Assembly (NCBI GenBank): GCA_951799445.1
Contig: OX637295.1
Location: 19,716,001-19,780,000 of the forward strand
Origin: Pseudisothecium myosuroides
Lineage: Eukaryota > Streptophyta > Bryopsida > Hypnales > Lembophyllaceae
Length of the DNA stretch: 64,000 nucleotides
Direction of reading: 5' to 3'
Below the pieces are notes generated by a model. It had not been told where the DNA came from, searched no databases, and saw nothing but the letters and a program-made list of their open reading frames with translations. Below, one piece after another: positions 10,198 through 21,803 of the stretch. How positions within the stretch are numbered: the stretch's first letter is position 1; each line of letters starts with the position of its first letter. Made by a program: the position numbers and the translations under genes.

Positions 10198-12900
10198 CTT
10201 TTGCAACTTGTTTATAATTATTCTCAACTCTATTTTGGATGGGTTAGAAAAATTTTCAAGCATTACATTGTAAAGGGCTATGCAGGTTCAATCCTACCTA
10301 AGGATGTAATGAACATTAGGTCTATAAAATAATTTGAAACCAACAATTTTTAGACATTAGAGAATTAAAATTGGTACACATTGGAGCAAGGTTGCAAATT
10401 TATAAGTAATGAGTAGTAAGATGTTTGTTTCAGCAAAAAATTTAGGTTGGAACACCTATGACTACAAATGTACTTGTAAGGTGGACTTTATGAATTAATT
10501 AGAAATTAGACTCTACTTCCATGCGCTTATTACTTGAAGTGATGGTAGTAATAAATAGTTAATTGGAAAAAAATTGAAGTTAGTTTAGAAATAAACATCT
10601 AATTTTGGTGTTTTGGAATTAGGGTTTCCAACTACATCAATGTATATGTACTACTTAAATGACCACATTAAATAATAATTAAAGATATAAAATGAATGGT
10701 CCAACATGACTTGAATCTTCTTTGACCCATCAACTTGTTATAGAGCAACTCAGATTTCGAGGTGCTCAAAATCTATGAGTCATTGGATACAGAATGCACA
10801 ATGCTTAAACTTTAAAATGAAGCATAGGCCATGCTCAAGTCTATTATTATCATTCATTAAGCTCAAAAGAATACTTATATTACTATTTATGATAAAAAAA
10901 ATTGAATCAACTCACAAATGTCGCTCTTGGTTATTAATATGCATCCTTGAGATATAATAATTCCATACGTGCCATGTGTATGATTTCCCTTCTATGCAAA
11001 AAATATGCGGTTTTTTAGTCTTGCCAAATTGGTATCACGTTTTAGGAATTTCTCAAAGAATGAATTATCATCAATCCAATGAGAATTGAACTTTAAAAAG
11101 TTCACATTTGTGAACATGCATGCCTTTTTGCTATCATCTGAGATTGAGGCGTATAGACATGATTGCCTTTATGGTGGTCATGGACAAATTCAACCTCTAA
11201 ATGCTCCATATCAGTCAATAAAATAGGATGCGCCCAAAAAAAAGTTTATTATCTTGCATAAACAAATATGAAATCAAGATTTTTTGTGAGGTTTCCACGG
11301 CATGATGTAGATGCATTGGAGTCCACCTTCATTCTACAATTCTTATTGTGATCAATTCATGAAGTTAGGAATAAGATTATAGAATACTAATGCAAATGGA
11401 TTTGTTCTAAGCAGGTGCAAAATGGACCGGCAATAGAAATGACATATAGCAGGTCAAGATCATTATGAGCATTTTGTTTTGAATTGGTGATTTTTAGATA
11501 TCCTTGATCAATAAATATAGCTAGGTCTCAAATAAATATAGCTTGAAGGTAGATTTTTATCACTGATGTTGAAATATAGAAGTCAAAGCTATTGGTATTA
11601 TTAGTGTCTCAAGCTTGGAAAGGTCATGTACATGTAGTTTTGGATATAATTACATATAATTTTGAGTCCAAAGGGTATTTTATGGCACCCTATAAATAAT
11701 GCTCCTAAAATATAATTATTATAGACTATTCTAAGAGTATGCTCTTATATGATTTTGTGAACCTTATATTACATCTAAAAAATTATAATTATCAACTCCA
11801 ACAAAAAATGCATTGTAGGATTAGACTTACGTGGTTTTCTAATTTTTTTTTGCCAGTGCCTTCCTCAAGGTTTGAAGTATTTGCTTTGAGGTTGGTTTTT
11901 ACAATAGAGATTACTAAATGTTGCAATACACAACATTTTGAAAGAGCTTCTGTAACACTCTTAGGAAATCAAGATTTTTAACACTTTTAGTGTACAATTA
12001 TTAGATCATACTAGATTGGAAGCACCAAAAATTTAACATTCAAAAAGCAAAATTTGGAACTCTTAATTACGACTTGATATAAATAGGACAAAATGAAACA
12101 TTTGAATTACAAAGTTGAAAGGACAAAAATGACCTACCTAATTCCAAATCAATAATTTGAGACAGTTTTGGAAGGGGCAAAACTAAGCTAAGAATCAATT
12201 AGTATATAGGGCTAGCTAAAAGCAATTCATATTTGAGACATTTAAAATAAGAACAATTTTGTTGGCATTTTTTAGCAATAATATGATCTAAACTTTAGAA
12301 TAAGTGCACTATCTGCACTCAAATTGGAGCTGAAAATGGTAGTTTCGATTTCTAATTCATGAAGTGAGCAATCTATAACCATATTTGCAACACTATGGCA
12401 AATGGAAAATTGGTCTTCTGTGTTCTGAATCAATTAAGTGTGGTAATTTTGGAGCATTAAAATTAACATACAAAAAATGAATGTAGGTTTCTATGGTGCA
12501 CTTGGATTTGAACTGTTCAAAACCGGAGCTCCTCTACTTCCATAATTGAACTTGAAAAGGTTTCAAGGATGAAAATCAAATCATTACAAGGATCACCTTA
12601 AAGCTAAAAATAGCTTCTTAGGCCCAAATCATTGTGTAAAGACAAAAATCTCTTTCTTGTTCAATTGACCTCTAAACCTAGAATGTTGGACATCAGTTTG
12701 AGGGTGCAACGTGAAATTAAACCCAAGGGCGGTAGGTGGAAGTCCAACACTTGAAGGAATAATTTCATGGTGTGTCTGAAGGCTGATATCCAATTCTATT
12801 TTTTTATTTTTAAAACCGGAGTTTATTCCAAGAAACGACTAAGAACAAACGACAGAAGTCGAGGGCGAAGCCCTGGAGACAAAGCCAAATATCTATGATA
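10198..12900. other. Long AT-rich intergenic stretch
   Basis: No gene, RNA gene or transposon terminus was recognised. Around 12790-12900 a run of T followed by a GC-richer stretch could be the reversed poly(A) end of a LINE-type insertion, but there is no protein evidence for it. Confidence 0.4.
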
Positions 12901-13290
12901 GAACCACCCACAGTTGACCACTTAAGTGACTCCTTACATGTTTGGAAGCAGTATAAGGCAATGTAAATTTTTTGCCATATAGAAAGATAAAAATGATGGG
13001 GATTGCCACTTTTTTGGTAATTTTATACCTTGAATTGAAATAACTACGAGTTTTGGAAGCCAAAAGTTGACTTGAACCCATATCCAAAACGTAGAGTCTT
13101 CCAATTCCAATCATTTAAGAACTACTTTGCCGCTCACCCTACTCCCTACTTTCTTGCTCATTACTTTGGGACATGTGTCATGACCTTATTAGTTCCAACA
13201 TTGAAAAAGAGAAAATCCCATTCCAAGCTTTGGTTGGAAATAACTACACTCTATGAGTGGGATATGGCTCGCTGGTCAAGAATGAGTGGT
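12900..13290. repeat. Dispersed repeat A, copy 1
   Basis: This is similar in the same orientation to 46445-46870. Shared words include 'gggattg', 'ttttggtaattttat', 'ttccaattccaatcatt.aagaact', 'gggacat.tgtcatga..ttattagttccaac' and 'ggaaataactacac'. The plus-strand frame across it (13072-13434) is matched by a broken frame in the other copy, so it may derive from an old coding element, but no domain is visible. Confidence 0.65.
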
Positions 13291-13439
13291 TCTTCCATAA
13301 CAAAGCACGACACAATTACGGGGCAAGCGCCCTTAGTTACAAGAGGTGCTTTTTGTAAAGTTAAGAGCCTGCATTTATGTGGGATTCAAAGAGCCCAATG
13401 CTTAACCTTGGAAGGATGGACCCATAATCACTGATTTCA

Positions 13440-14205
13440 AGCCTCATTGTCGATCACTCTATTTGTCGCCATTTTGCAACTATATATGAATGAAGATTCT
13501 TATATTTATTTTTCAAAGATGAAATCATTTGTCTACTATAAGTCATAAAATTTTCAATTTTTTTGGAATTTTTTTGAAATTACTATGAATTTTTTAAGAA
13601 AAAAAATATCAAATTTTAAAATATCTGAAATTTTCACCATAGATGGGTCAAATGTGTTAAAAATAATTCAAAATATAATTAAATATGGCATCTAATGAAT
13701 TTTCAAAAATTACAACTTGACATAATTAAATAGTATAGAAAATATTAATGAAAATAATCTTAATCTTCAAAATAACCACAAAGTTGAAGCTATGAGTATC
13801 AATAATGCCACAAGTATTGAGAAATCCATGAATATTGGTAAAGCCGTAAATACTAGTATAGGTTACAAAATATTCTTGAATAGTGCTAAAGCTCTCAAAA
13901 TATTCCAAACCGTATAAAATGAACTTCCAAAAATTCTAAATCAAGTTAATGAATAAAAATTGAAGCGAAAAAAGAAATAATTTTGTATTGGGCCTAATGA
14001 ATCTGATCCCCAACATACATTAGTACATAACATCATGGTATGAACCAAAGTTATCATGTCATATTGCTATAAAATATTAAAATTTAAATCTTTTTCAAAA
14101 TTTCTAACTAATGTAGAAACTGCACTTGATAAACTTCATTTCATCACTTGGACTCAAATTCAAAAAACTTCATTTTTATGACTCAAATCCACACCTTAAA
14201 GTTTG
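13440..14205. repeat. Dispersed repeat B, copy 1
   Basis: This is similar in the same orientation to 22985-23525. Shared words include 'caactatatatgaatgaa', 'tatatttatttttcaaagatga', 'aacatcatggtat.aa.caaagttatca' and 'cttcatttcat.a.ttggactcaaattcaaaaa'. No coding capacity; origin unknown. Confidence 0.65.
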
Positions 14206-14964
14206 GCTATTTGTTTGCTTGTTACGTTGAGATCTCCTAGACCGTGCATACACCAATGGCATGCTTGGTATCGTTGGAAAGCCCTCGGCAAGGAGGGTGC
14301 ACGGGCTTTGTTTTGTGGCGTTTAGATCCATGGTGTCAAAGTTATGAAATTTCAAAGTTTTTATACATTAAAAAATTACTTTTATTTTTTGTTTTGGTTG
14401 TGGCAACAACACAGGGCACACTAAGATAGAAGGCTCAAGAATGGCACATCTAAGGAGAAAAACAGATGTGTGGAAGAAACTAGCTGGCCAATGAATTCTA
14501 ATTTTTTGGGTAGACAGAGAAATGGAAAAGAAATGAGTTGCAATTGTAATTGTAATTTTTTGACTTAGAATAAATTAGATACAATTTTCCAAAGAGGAGT
14601 CAGTAGGTCGCTATTAATGGTTGTAGACTTCAACAATAATGAATTAACATGTGCTTATGAAAAGAGCAAAATAGTCCCCCAAAAGACGAATAGGGTGCTT
14701 AGTATGTTCAATAATGCATGAATGCAGTGTCCTAAATCGAGCAAGAGAAATGTGCACTCTGAAATGAACATTTCAATTGCTTCTTTCTTACTATCATTTT
14801 GAATCATGTGTTCACAATTAAATGATGCATTCATGATTCACACATGACATGTAATAGTGGTCCAAAAGCACTACTCACTATCCTAAAATCATTCACTTGT
14901 AGTCACATTTTTCTACCTCAAAAAATGAAATCCATTTGAGCAACCACATGCATTCATAGTGATA
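14206..14964. other. Intergenic stretch, nothing recognised
   Basis: No gene or clear transposon end was seen. Several 'catgaatgatgcatt'-like AT words occur near 14800, without repeat structure. Confidence 0.4.
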
Positions 14965-14968
14965 AATA

Positions 14969-15083
14969 GGGGTAGTCACACCTTCTCCGAGAAGCAAAAT
15001 TCTACGAAGTCGAAGAAATTGGTGAGAGAAAAGAGGAGCCAATTGCGAGCCGTTTTGTCTGAAGAAGGTGTGACACCCCTTTT
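14969..15083. repeat. Small foldback (~115 bp)
   Basis: AGGGGTAGTCACACCTTCT at the left is nearly the inverse of AGAAGGTGTGACACCCCT at the right. The interior is unrelated. It is a likely miniature element or its remnant, and target duplications could not be defined. Confidence 0.5.
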
Positions 15084-15358
15084 TGTTGTTTGGAGCAATT
15101 CTTGGAGAATGCGTCACGTACAAAGCTGGATGGGAGCTCCGCAAGTCAAGCATAGCCAATGAAACTGAAAAATTCCTCAAGAAATTTTTCTTTGGGAACG
15201 TTTCTTCACCTCCCTTGGAAGCAGAAGAATGGCACCTCCAAAACCTCGGAGGTTGAGAGCTCCGCAAGCCACAGAAAACCACACAGAGAGCGCCACGTGT
15301 CCAATCTCCAAAAATTGTCTACGTGTCGGAGGAGGCACTGTTTGAGGACCTCCTCTTA

Positions 15359-15879
15359 GAGCATCCCCACCAGCTATTCCGTATCCCTATCTCTTGACTG
15401 CAATTGACATCTCAAGCTTGACTCTGTGGGGATGAGACCTCGCGAGTTCTCTATATGAGCCTCTGGATACAAAACAAGGCCAGAGTTTTACAGATATCTG
15501 TAAAATTTCGAGATACAGATAGATTTTGGGAAAAGCTTGGTGCCTTGAATTTTTTGTATCTCTATCTGCATCTGAGGTCCTCTCCCTAAACCTCTACACA
15601 AAATAGTGAAATTAGGTTGCCCCACACTAATTTCTCGACATTTGACACTATACAAATATTTTTAGTTATTGTACAAGAATGCACTATTTTTGAATTAGAT
15701 ATTGTTGTAATTAGAACTCATGAGCCTTTGTGTGTACAAATGGAATATTTTTAGAAATATATGTTGACTTTGATAGCTTGTAAAGTAATTTACTTGATGT
15801 AAGGCAACCTAATTGTTAAGGCAACCTAATTTCACTATTTTGTGTAGAGATAAAACGGAACCCGCTGGTGGGGATGCTC
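15359..15879. mobile_element. PIF/Harbinger-type MITE (521 bp, contains another MITE)
   Basis: The ends are GAGCATCCCCACCAGC and GCTGGTGGGGATGCTC, a perfect 16-bp inverted repeat, flanked by TTA at 15356-15358 and TTA at 15880-15882. A 3-bp TTA duplication with GAGCATC-type ends is characteristic of plant PIF/Harbinger (Tourist) MITEs. There is no transposase. The 15597-15844 segment is a separate nested MITE. It lies about 0.8 kb upstream of the AAE3 start. Confidence 0.85.
15597..15844. mobile_element. TA-flanked MITE nested in Harbinger MITE (248 bp)
   Basis: The terminal inverted repeat CACAAAATAGTGAAATTAGG is matched exactly in reverse at the right end, and the pair is flanked by TA on both sides (15595-96 and 15845-46). 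A 103-bp relative with the same ends is at 50675-50777. The TA target fits the Tc1/mariner class, but the TIR is not the common Stowaway CTCCCTCCGT sequence. Confidence 0.85.
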
Positions 15880-16695
15880 TTATACGTTTAGTTCACATGC
15901 AGAATAGTGAGCAAGAAATGGCCCAAATACCCTCACACGGGTGATCCATGAACTAAGCATCACGAACACAGTGCCTACACAGGTGCAGCATTGCTCCTTT
16001 GAGCCTCACTCCGAGATTCCCTCACACACAGTGAGCCCACTCAGCCCAGCCAGCCCAGCCAGGTTCACTGCACCGCCCGTGCACATTCCTTTTCTAAGGC
16101 ACCATGCACGTGTCCAGCACTCACAGTGTCCATCTCCCACTGCCATTTCCCCTTGACCCATTACATTCGCCATTTCTCCCTCCGCAACTCTCCTCTTGCG
16201 TCAATTTGTGGATCCTCATCGTGTATGTAAACTCTCCAATTGGTTTCTACTTGCAGGTCTTTCATTTCCCTCAAAGAATCCTTTCTACGAGTTGAGTAGA
16301 AGCCAGTCAAATCAGTAGTAACTTGGTAGCAACATCCTCTCGTTTTTGATCCAGTTTTTGATTTATTAGTTTAGTATATAATGATCGTTTCGTTGCTGAA
16401 AACATTGTTTAAGAATTACGTGAATTGAGTCACCTAAACGGAAGTAAGTAATGGTGGGTTTAGGGTGTGGATTATCTGTGTGATCGAGTAGGGTTTGTGA
16501 TATTTTTTTACATAATTGGACGAAGTATTGGTGTTTGGGAGATTCGGGTTGTAAGTAGGTTTTGGGATCTGTGCTTGGGTTTTTGGATTTATGAGTTTGG
16601 GATGGATCTTGTTTTTAGGGTTTGCGTGAGATTTTCGATCTGTTGAGGATGTTGAGTTGAGGATGTTTGAGTTGAGTTGCAGGGGCAGGTGAAGA

Positions 16696-19600
16696 ATGGG
16701 TCTCCTGACGTTAATTGCGTTGCTGGAGACGTCGGCATCAGAGCATGGACCGCAGCCGGCTCTCATTTCTACCGGAGGGCCACAGTTGACTCATGCGGAG
16801 CTTCATGAGGCGATTGAGAAGACTGCTGCTCAGCTTCGTCGTATTGGTGTGAAGCCCGGGAATCTCGTGTCGCTTGCCTTTCCGAATACTCTGGAGGTAC
16901 ACACCGATCGCTCTGAAATCTGGAACGCAGGGAGTATGATTTGTTTCGAACTTATTAGAAGCTGTGTCAGAGTGCAAGACTTGTGCTTTGAAGATCAGGC
17001 CAGACATGTCAAAGAACTGAGTGTCTGCGCGGTTGTTGTAAAACTGTTTTAGATTTATTTCGTATTTTTGAATTTGAAATCGATTGAATTCGTAATCTAG
17101 ACCAAGTTCTGTGAACTGGCAGTCAAGTCTCCAGACGCTAACTGGAGAATCAAACCTAAAACATACTAAGCACCTCTTTATATTATAGGGCCCAATTGTC
17201 AATTGGCCTGATTTCAAATCCACAGAAATCAATCAATAGGAGTGCTTAGATCCTTAAATTGGACTATCAATCAGATATCAATCAGACCCAAAGGCTTTAT
17301 GTTGAAAGCGGGCCCAATTTTCTTGTAGATTAGATGGTTCCTTATGTTGCAATGTTGTGGACCCAAGTGCTAAAAATTGGGTGGTCATGTATCCTTGATC
17401 CAATTTTTTCACTTAGGCTCGATTTGAGTTGACCCTATGTTTGTAAATTGGGTCAACTTGGAATTGGGCCTGGGCCCTTATATAAAGTTGCCCTCAGACC
17501 TTGCAAGAAGAGCCGTTGTCTCCCTTGCTTTTATTAGTACAATTTACCCACGACTGGCTGCCAGTCTGATTTGAGAGTTCGTAGACCCTGGCGTGAAGAA
17601 GGAGATGATTTGGGTTAAGCAAATTCAAGTTTCTACAAGGGGCTCAGAATACTGGGCTCAGAATTCTGCCAGTCTCTAAATAGAAAGTAAGAGAAGAGTT
17701 TTGCAATTGAAGTAGAGCAATCTGACGACCCTTATACGTGAGCCCTTACAGGGACTCTCAGAGTTTTCGAATTTAGTCACACATTTCCAAATCTGCCTCC
17801 ACAGCCTTGTGAGGTTTCGAACCGTAGAGTCTTGCCTGAAAATACGAGCCTTCTCACAGAGATTTCAATCCTTGTGTCTCAATCTGCCTCCATTCTTGGA
17901 GCACAAGTTTTGGATTTTGACAGTAGAGAGTGCCAGACCCCTTGCGGTTTCTTCTCTGTAATTTGCAGATTCGTTATCATATTTGGCGCAACATGGTTCA
18001 GTTTCCTCCAAAGTAGCAGCCCCCTTGGGAATATATTTCTGAAATTGCCTTCCTTCTTAGAGCACAAGTCTTGAATTTTGATATGCTTAGTAGGCTCTGT
18101 CAAAGCTCAGGATATTTGCTCCGAAATTTTGAAGGTTTGTTACTTTGGCATAGTGCGATTCTTCTTTCTCCAAAGCACTAGCGCCGTCATAGAGGTTTGT
18201 TATTGCGATTTAGCAATACCCTCTCTGACACCTCGTAGTTTGTTCTCAAAGTAGCAATATTGGTGGAATTGGTCTAATCAGGTCACAAATTTTGCTGCAT
18301 TTCTTGGGACGAGCTCTTATGTATTTTCATGAGGAACATGTGCAGTTCGTGGTTGTCTTTATCGCTGTGGCAAGAGTACGAGCCATCGCTGCTCCCCTGA
18401 ATGCTGCCTACACAGAAGACGAGTTCAAGTTCTTCCTGGAAGATGCCGGCTCGACTCTTCTGCTCGTTCCTGGCGCCGGAGGAAACAAGGCGGCTGAAGC
18501 GGCTGCCACCAGCCTCAAATTACCCATTGCAGGAGTGCACTGGGAAAAGGGCAGCTCCGGCAGTGGTGAAATCGCCCTCACGCCCAAGGCAAAACTTGAG
18601 CTAGGCCCTGAACCTCAGGTGACAAATTTACAGACTGCCCCTTGTCACGTTTTCTTTTGACTAGTAGAAAACTCCGTTTCTCTGATATCTTTGAGAAAAT
18701 CTACCCATTTATATTCTTCCAAGTGGAAATGCCATTTAATGTCGTTTTGGTAGATTTCTAGGGCACATGTGAGGGTTGGGTTGCTCTGTTATGTACATCT
18801 CAAAATCGTCTGACTCAAAAGCCTGAGCTTAAAGCATAATCAATAGGTTCACCTATCAAGTGGCGGTTTTAGAACTTCTGTCATTAAAATTTTAAACCTT
18901 CATAACTTTTTTTCATAACTTTTGCATTCAGTATCGAAATGACGCATTCTTTGGTGCGTTGAACCCTTTCTCCGATTGCCAACGAGAGCATGTAGAGGGT
19001 TCACCATAGCTGTTTCCAGCAGCAAAAGTGCCGATGTCGGGTGTCCCTACGGTAGTGTTTCGAAGGTGCTCTTTTGCATCGGTTTTCTGCCCATTTTAAC
19101 TGTGTTTCTGTTTCTGTAGGACGGAGCCGGCCCGAAACCAGAGGAGGGAGACGAAGCGCTCTTCCTGCACACATCCGGCACCACCAGCCGCCCCAAGGGC
19201 GTCCCCCTCACACAGAAGAACCTGGCTTCGTCCATCAAAAACATCATTGCCACATACGAGCTCACCCCGTCCGACCGATCCCTGATTGTGATGCCCTTGT
19301 TCCACGTTCACGGGTTGATGGCCGCTCTGCTTTCCACGCTCGTCTCAGGAGGGGCAGCCGTTCTCCCCGCGGCCGGCCGGTTCTCGGCCTCCCATTTCTG
19401 GGCTGACATCCGAGACAACAAAGTCACATGGTACACCGCCGTGCCCACCATCCACCAGATCCTACTCAAAGTACATAAGAGTAAGCCTGAGAGCTACCCC
19501 CACCTGCGGTTCATCCGAAGCTGCAGCTCAAGCTTGTCTCCTCCGGTGTTAGCAGACCTGGAGAGCGCGTTCCATTCGCCTGTGCTGGAAGCGTATGCCA

Positions 19601-20775
19601 TGACGGAAGCCAGTCACCAGATGACATCGAATCCTCTGCCCCAGCATGGTGAGCACAAGCCTGGAAGCGTAGGCAAAGCCACTGGGATTGAGCTTGCTAT
19701 TTTGGATGATAATGGTGCCATTTTGGAGCCGGAGGAGATTGGAGAGATCTGTATCAAAGGGCCTAATGTTACTTCGGGGTATAGAAACAATCCTGATGCT
19801 AATAAGGCTGCTTTTGCGTTTGACTGGTTCCACACTGGTGACCGGGGTAAACTGGACGCGGAGGGGTACCTCAGCTTGACTGGTCGAATTAAGGAACTGA
19901 TTAACCGTGGAGGTGAGTATGTAGAAACCACAGCATCTTGTTCCGTTTTTAATTTTTAAGGTTTTATGACTTTGTCAGTAGGGGTGTCACAGGTCGCGAT
20001 ATCAGTCACGCGACTCTGGTGGTTGGTTTCAAATCTGGGTGTGTGATTTTGAGTCTTAGTATCTCATCTCAATGCTCTAGGCTTGTTGTAGAACTTCCAA
20101 ATTGCATTGCACAAATTGCCTCTACTCTCATAGCGCAATTCTTGAACTCTGACAGCCCCTAGTATGCAGTAGTTATTGTTGTAAAAGTTGGAATAACAAC
20201 TCACTTAGTTTGAGACTCATCTTATTTAATTTTAGAATTTTAGACGATGGAAGAATTTATGCAATCTGGGCTTCCAATGTTGATAGATCGTAAATGCTTA
20301 CTTTTACTATATCGATGCATGAGATGAACTATTGAGTTCGTGTTTTCAGGAGAGAAAATTTCACCTCTGGAAATCGATGCTGTTCTGCTTTCCCACCCAG
20401 CAGTCTCCGAAGCAGTTGCCTTCGCTGCTCCCGACGAGCATTTCGGTGAAGAGGTATTTTTCTCTCTCCAAGTCCCGAATGAACCTCTCCAGGACGGATT
20501 TTTTTGCAATTATTTCACTGGTTTGTCGATGGATCAATGCTTGGAAGTGTACCTAAAGTATGACAAATGTGTTCCTGCTTTAGGTCAATGCTGGCATTGT
20601 GTTGAACAAAGGAGCAGAAGCCACTGAGAAGGATATCGTGGAGCATTGCAAGAAGAACTTGGCATCTTTCAAGATCCCCAAACGGATTTTCTTTTCTGAC
20701 GAATTGCCGCGCACAGCGACAGGAAAGATTCAGAGGCGGATAGTTGCCGAACACTTTCTGAAGACGGCAGCGTAG
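16696..20775 (+). CDS. AAE3: Oxalate-CoA ligase (oxalyl-CoA synthetase), AAE3 type
   Basis: Five exons (16696-16896, 18346-18618, 19120-19912, 20350-20453, 20584-20775), all introns GT-AG with consistent phases (0,0,1,0), encode 520 residues; the Arabidopsis protein is of similar length. This is an ANL-superfamily acyl-activating enzyme. The AMP-binding P-loop motif is at 174-186 (LHTSGTTSRPKGV), followed by MPLFHVHG, YAMTEAS near 317-323, WFHTGD near 394-399, the hinge GRIKELINRGGEKISP near 413, and the C-terminal catalytic lysine in TATGKIQRR near 505. The close run of matches (FLHTSGTTSRPKGVPLT, TWYTAVPTIHQ, SCSSSL, SNPLP) is specific to AAE3 rather than 4-coumarate ligases. Known role of the family: ATP-dependent activation of oxalate to oxalyl-CoA, the first step of CoA-dependent oxalate breakdown, in the cytosol. 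The C-terminus (KTAA) is not a peroxisomal signal. The ATG follows an AG at 16681-82 that may close a 5' UTR intron. Confidence 0.95.
17720..18270 (+). repeat. Degenerate repeats inside AAE3 intron 1
   Basis: The 1449-bp first intron contains several diverged copies of a segment with 'ctgcctcca', 'agagcacaagt.ttg.attttga' and 'tttc.tccaaag.a..ag' (for example near 17870-17930, 18030-18085 and 18140-18200). A further relative lies in intron 3 near 20100-20160. They are noncoding, with a period near 150 bases. Confidence 0.5.
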
Positions 20776-20844
20776 AGAGAACTCAGTTGTCTGGAGTTCC
20801 AATTTCTTGAGTTGGTAGTAAGAGACCTTACCTTGTGATGGGGC

Positions 20845-20850
20845 AATAAA
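20845..20850 (+). terminator. Poly(A) signal of AAE3
   Basis: AATAAA stands 70 bases after the AAE3 stop codon, in the expected 3' UTR and before the Stowaway-type MITE. Confidence 0.5.
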
Positions 20851-21061
20851 GAGAATCCTCCCTTGGTGTATAGGTCCATGTGAACCTGCCATGACAATGC
20901 TTTCCTTCTTCAGATTTGATTACCATGGGACAGTCGCAAAACTTGGAATTCAACCCCATGGAGTCATCTTTGATGAACCCAGAACATCAATAAAAAAAGC
21001 TTTTGAAACTCTGTTCGGGTTTAGGTTGAGGATTGAGTGGGTTGGGGATCTAGAAATAGTA

Positions 21062-21641
21062 CTCCCTCCGTCTTGAAATAAATCCGGGGTTTCCTAGAAA
21101 TGGCTAGATTAATGCATGAATTGTTCCTATTTTCAAGGGATTGTGGAGACACTGTAGCTTCTACTAAACCCCACTAGATGTGAAAAAATGGAAGTTAAAA
21201 GTGAAGCAGCGCATGTTGAAAACAAGTGGCAAAAGTGAATTTTTTTTGTCCTTTTTGAAATTGCTCCAGGGGTATTAATTTTGATCATTCTTCGAGCAAT
21301 GTTGGTGTAGTGACGTTCATTGATGTCTATTGTATTCAATTCTAACAATATTTTGTGATTCAACTCCAAGAAATTTTCAACAAGAGATTTGTTAGTAGCT
21401 GTTTTTGTACAGTTTTGGGTTGAATTTTTTGCCTTTGATTGGTTAGAAGTTGCGTTTTGATTCCCTTTGCAACGATTGAATTGCTATAAAGTCTTTGGAG
21501 TGTGACATCTACAGATTCTTTTGCTTCAGGGTGTTTGAACTAGCTTCAGTTGTTGTCCATCAAGTTGTGGAGAGCCAATTCCGAATTTAATTTGAGACAA
21601 GTATATTTGGAAACCCTAGATTTATTTCGAGACAGAGGGAG
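21062..21641. mobile_element. Stowaway-type (Tc1/mariner) MITE, 580 bp
   Basis: The left end CTCCCTCCGTCTTGAAATAA pairs with a right end containing TTATTTCGAGACAGAGGGAG. Flanks are TA on the left and TG (probably mutated TA) on the right. CTCCCTCCGT is the classical plant Stowaway end. It is longer than typical Stowaways and has no transposase frame. It begins 286 bases after the AAE3 stop. Confidence 0.85.
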
Positions 21642-21693
21642 TGCTTAACAACTTGTGTAACTAGGTTATAATAGACGTCTTCTTAGCATACCT

Positions 21694-21803
21694 ACATGGG
21701 TCACTTGAGATGAACCCCACAGAGTTGTGATTCAAATTTAGAAAGGGGTCACAATTAGAAGTGAAGTGCACCTAATTGTGACCCCTTTCTAAATTTGACC
21801 CAT
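21694..21803. repeat. Perfect 26-bp-arm hairpin within wider inverted repeat
   Basis: The arm at 21733-21758 (starts CAAATTTAGAAAGGGG) is the exact inverse of 21772-21797, with a 13-base loop. Outside it, CATGGGTCA on the left and TGACCCATG on the right form a second inverted pair. It could be a tiny foldback transposon or a hairpin transcript source. No expression evidence is available. Confidence 0.8.

Noticed and set aside
13072..13434. 120-codon plus-strand frame
   Set aside because: It lies in dispersed repeat A, which is broken in the other copy. No domain, so not called as a gene.
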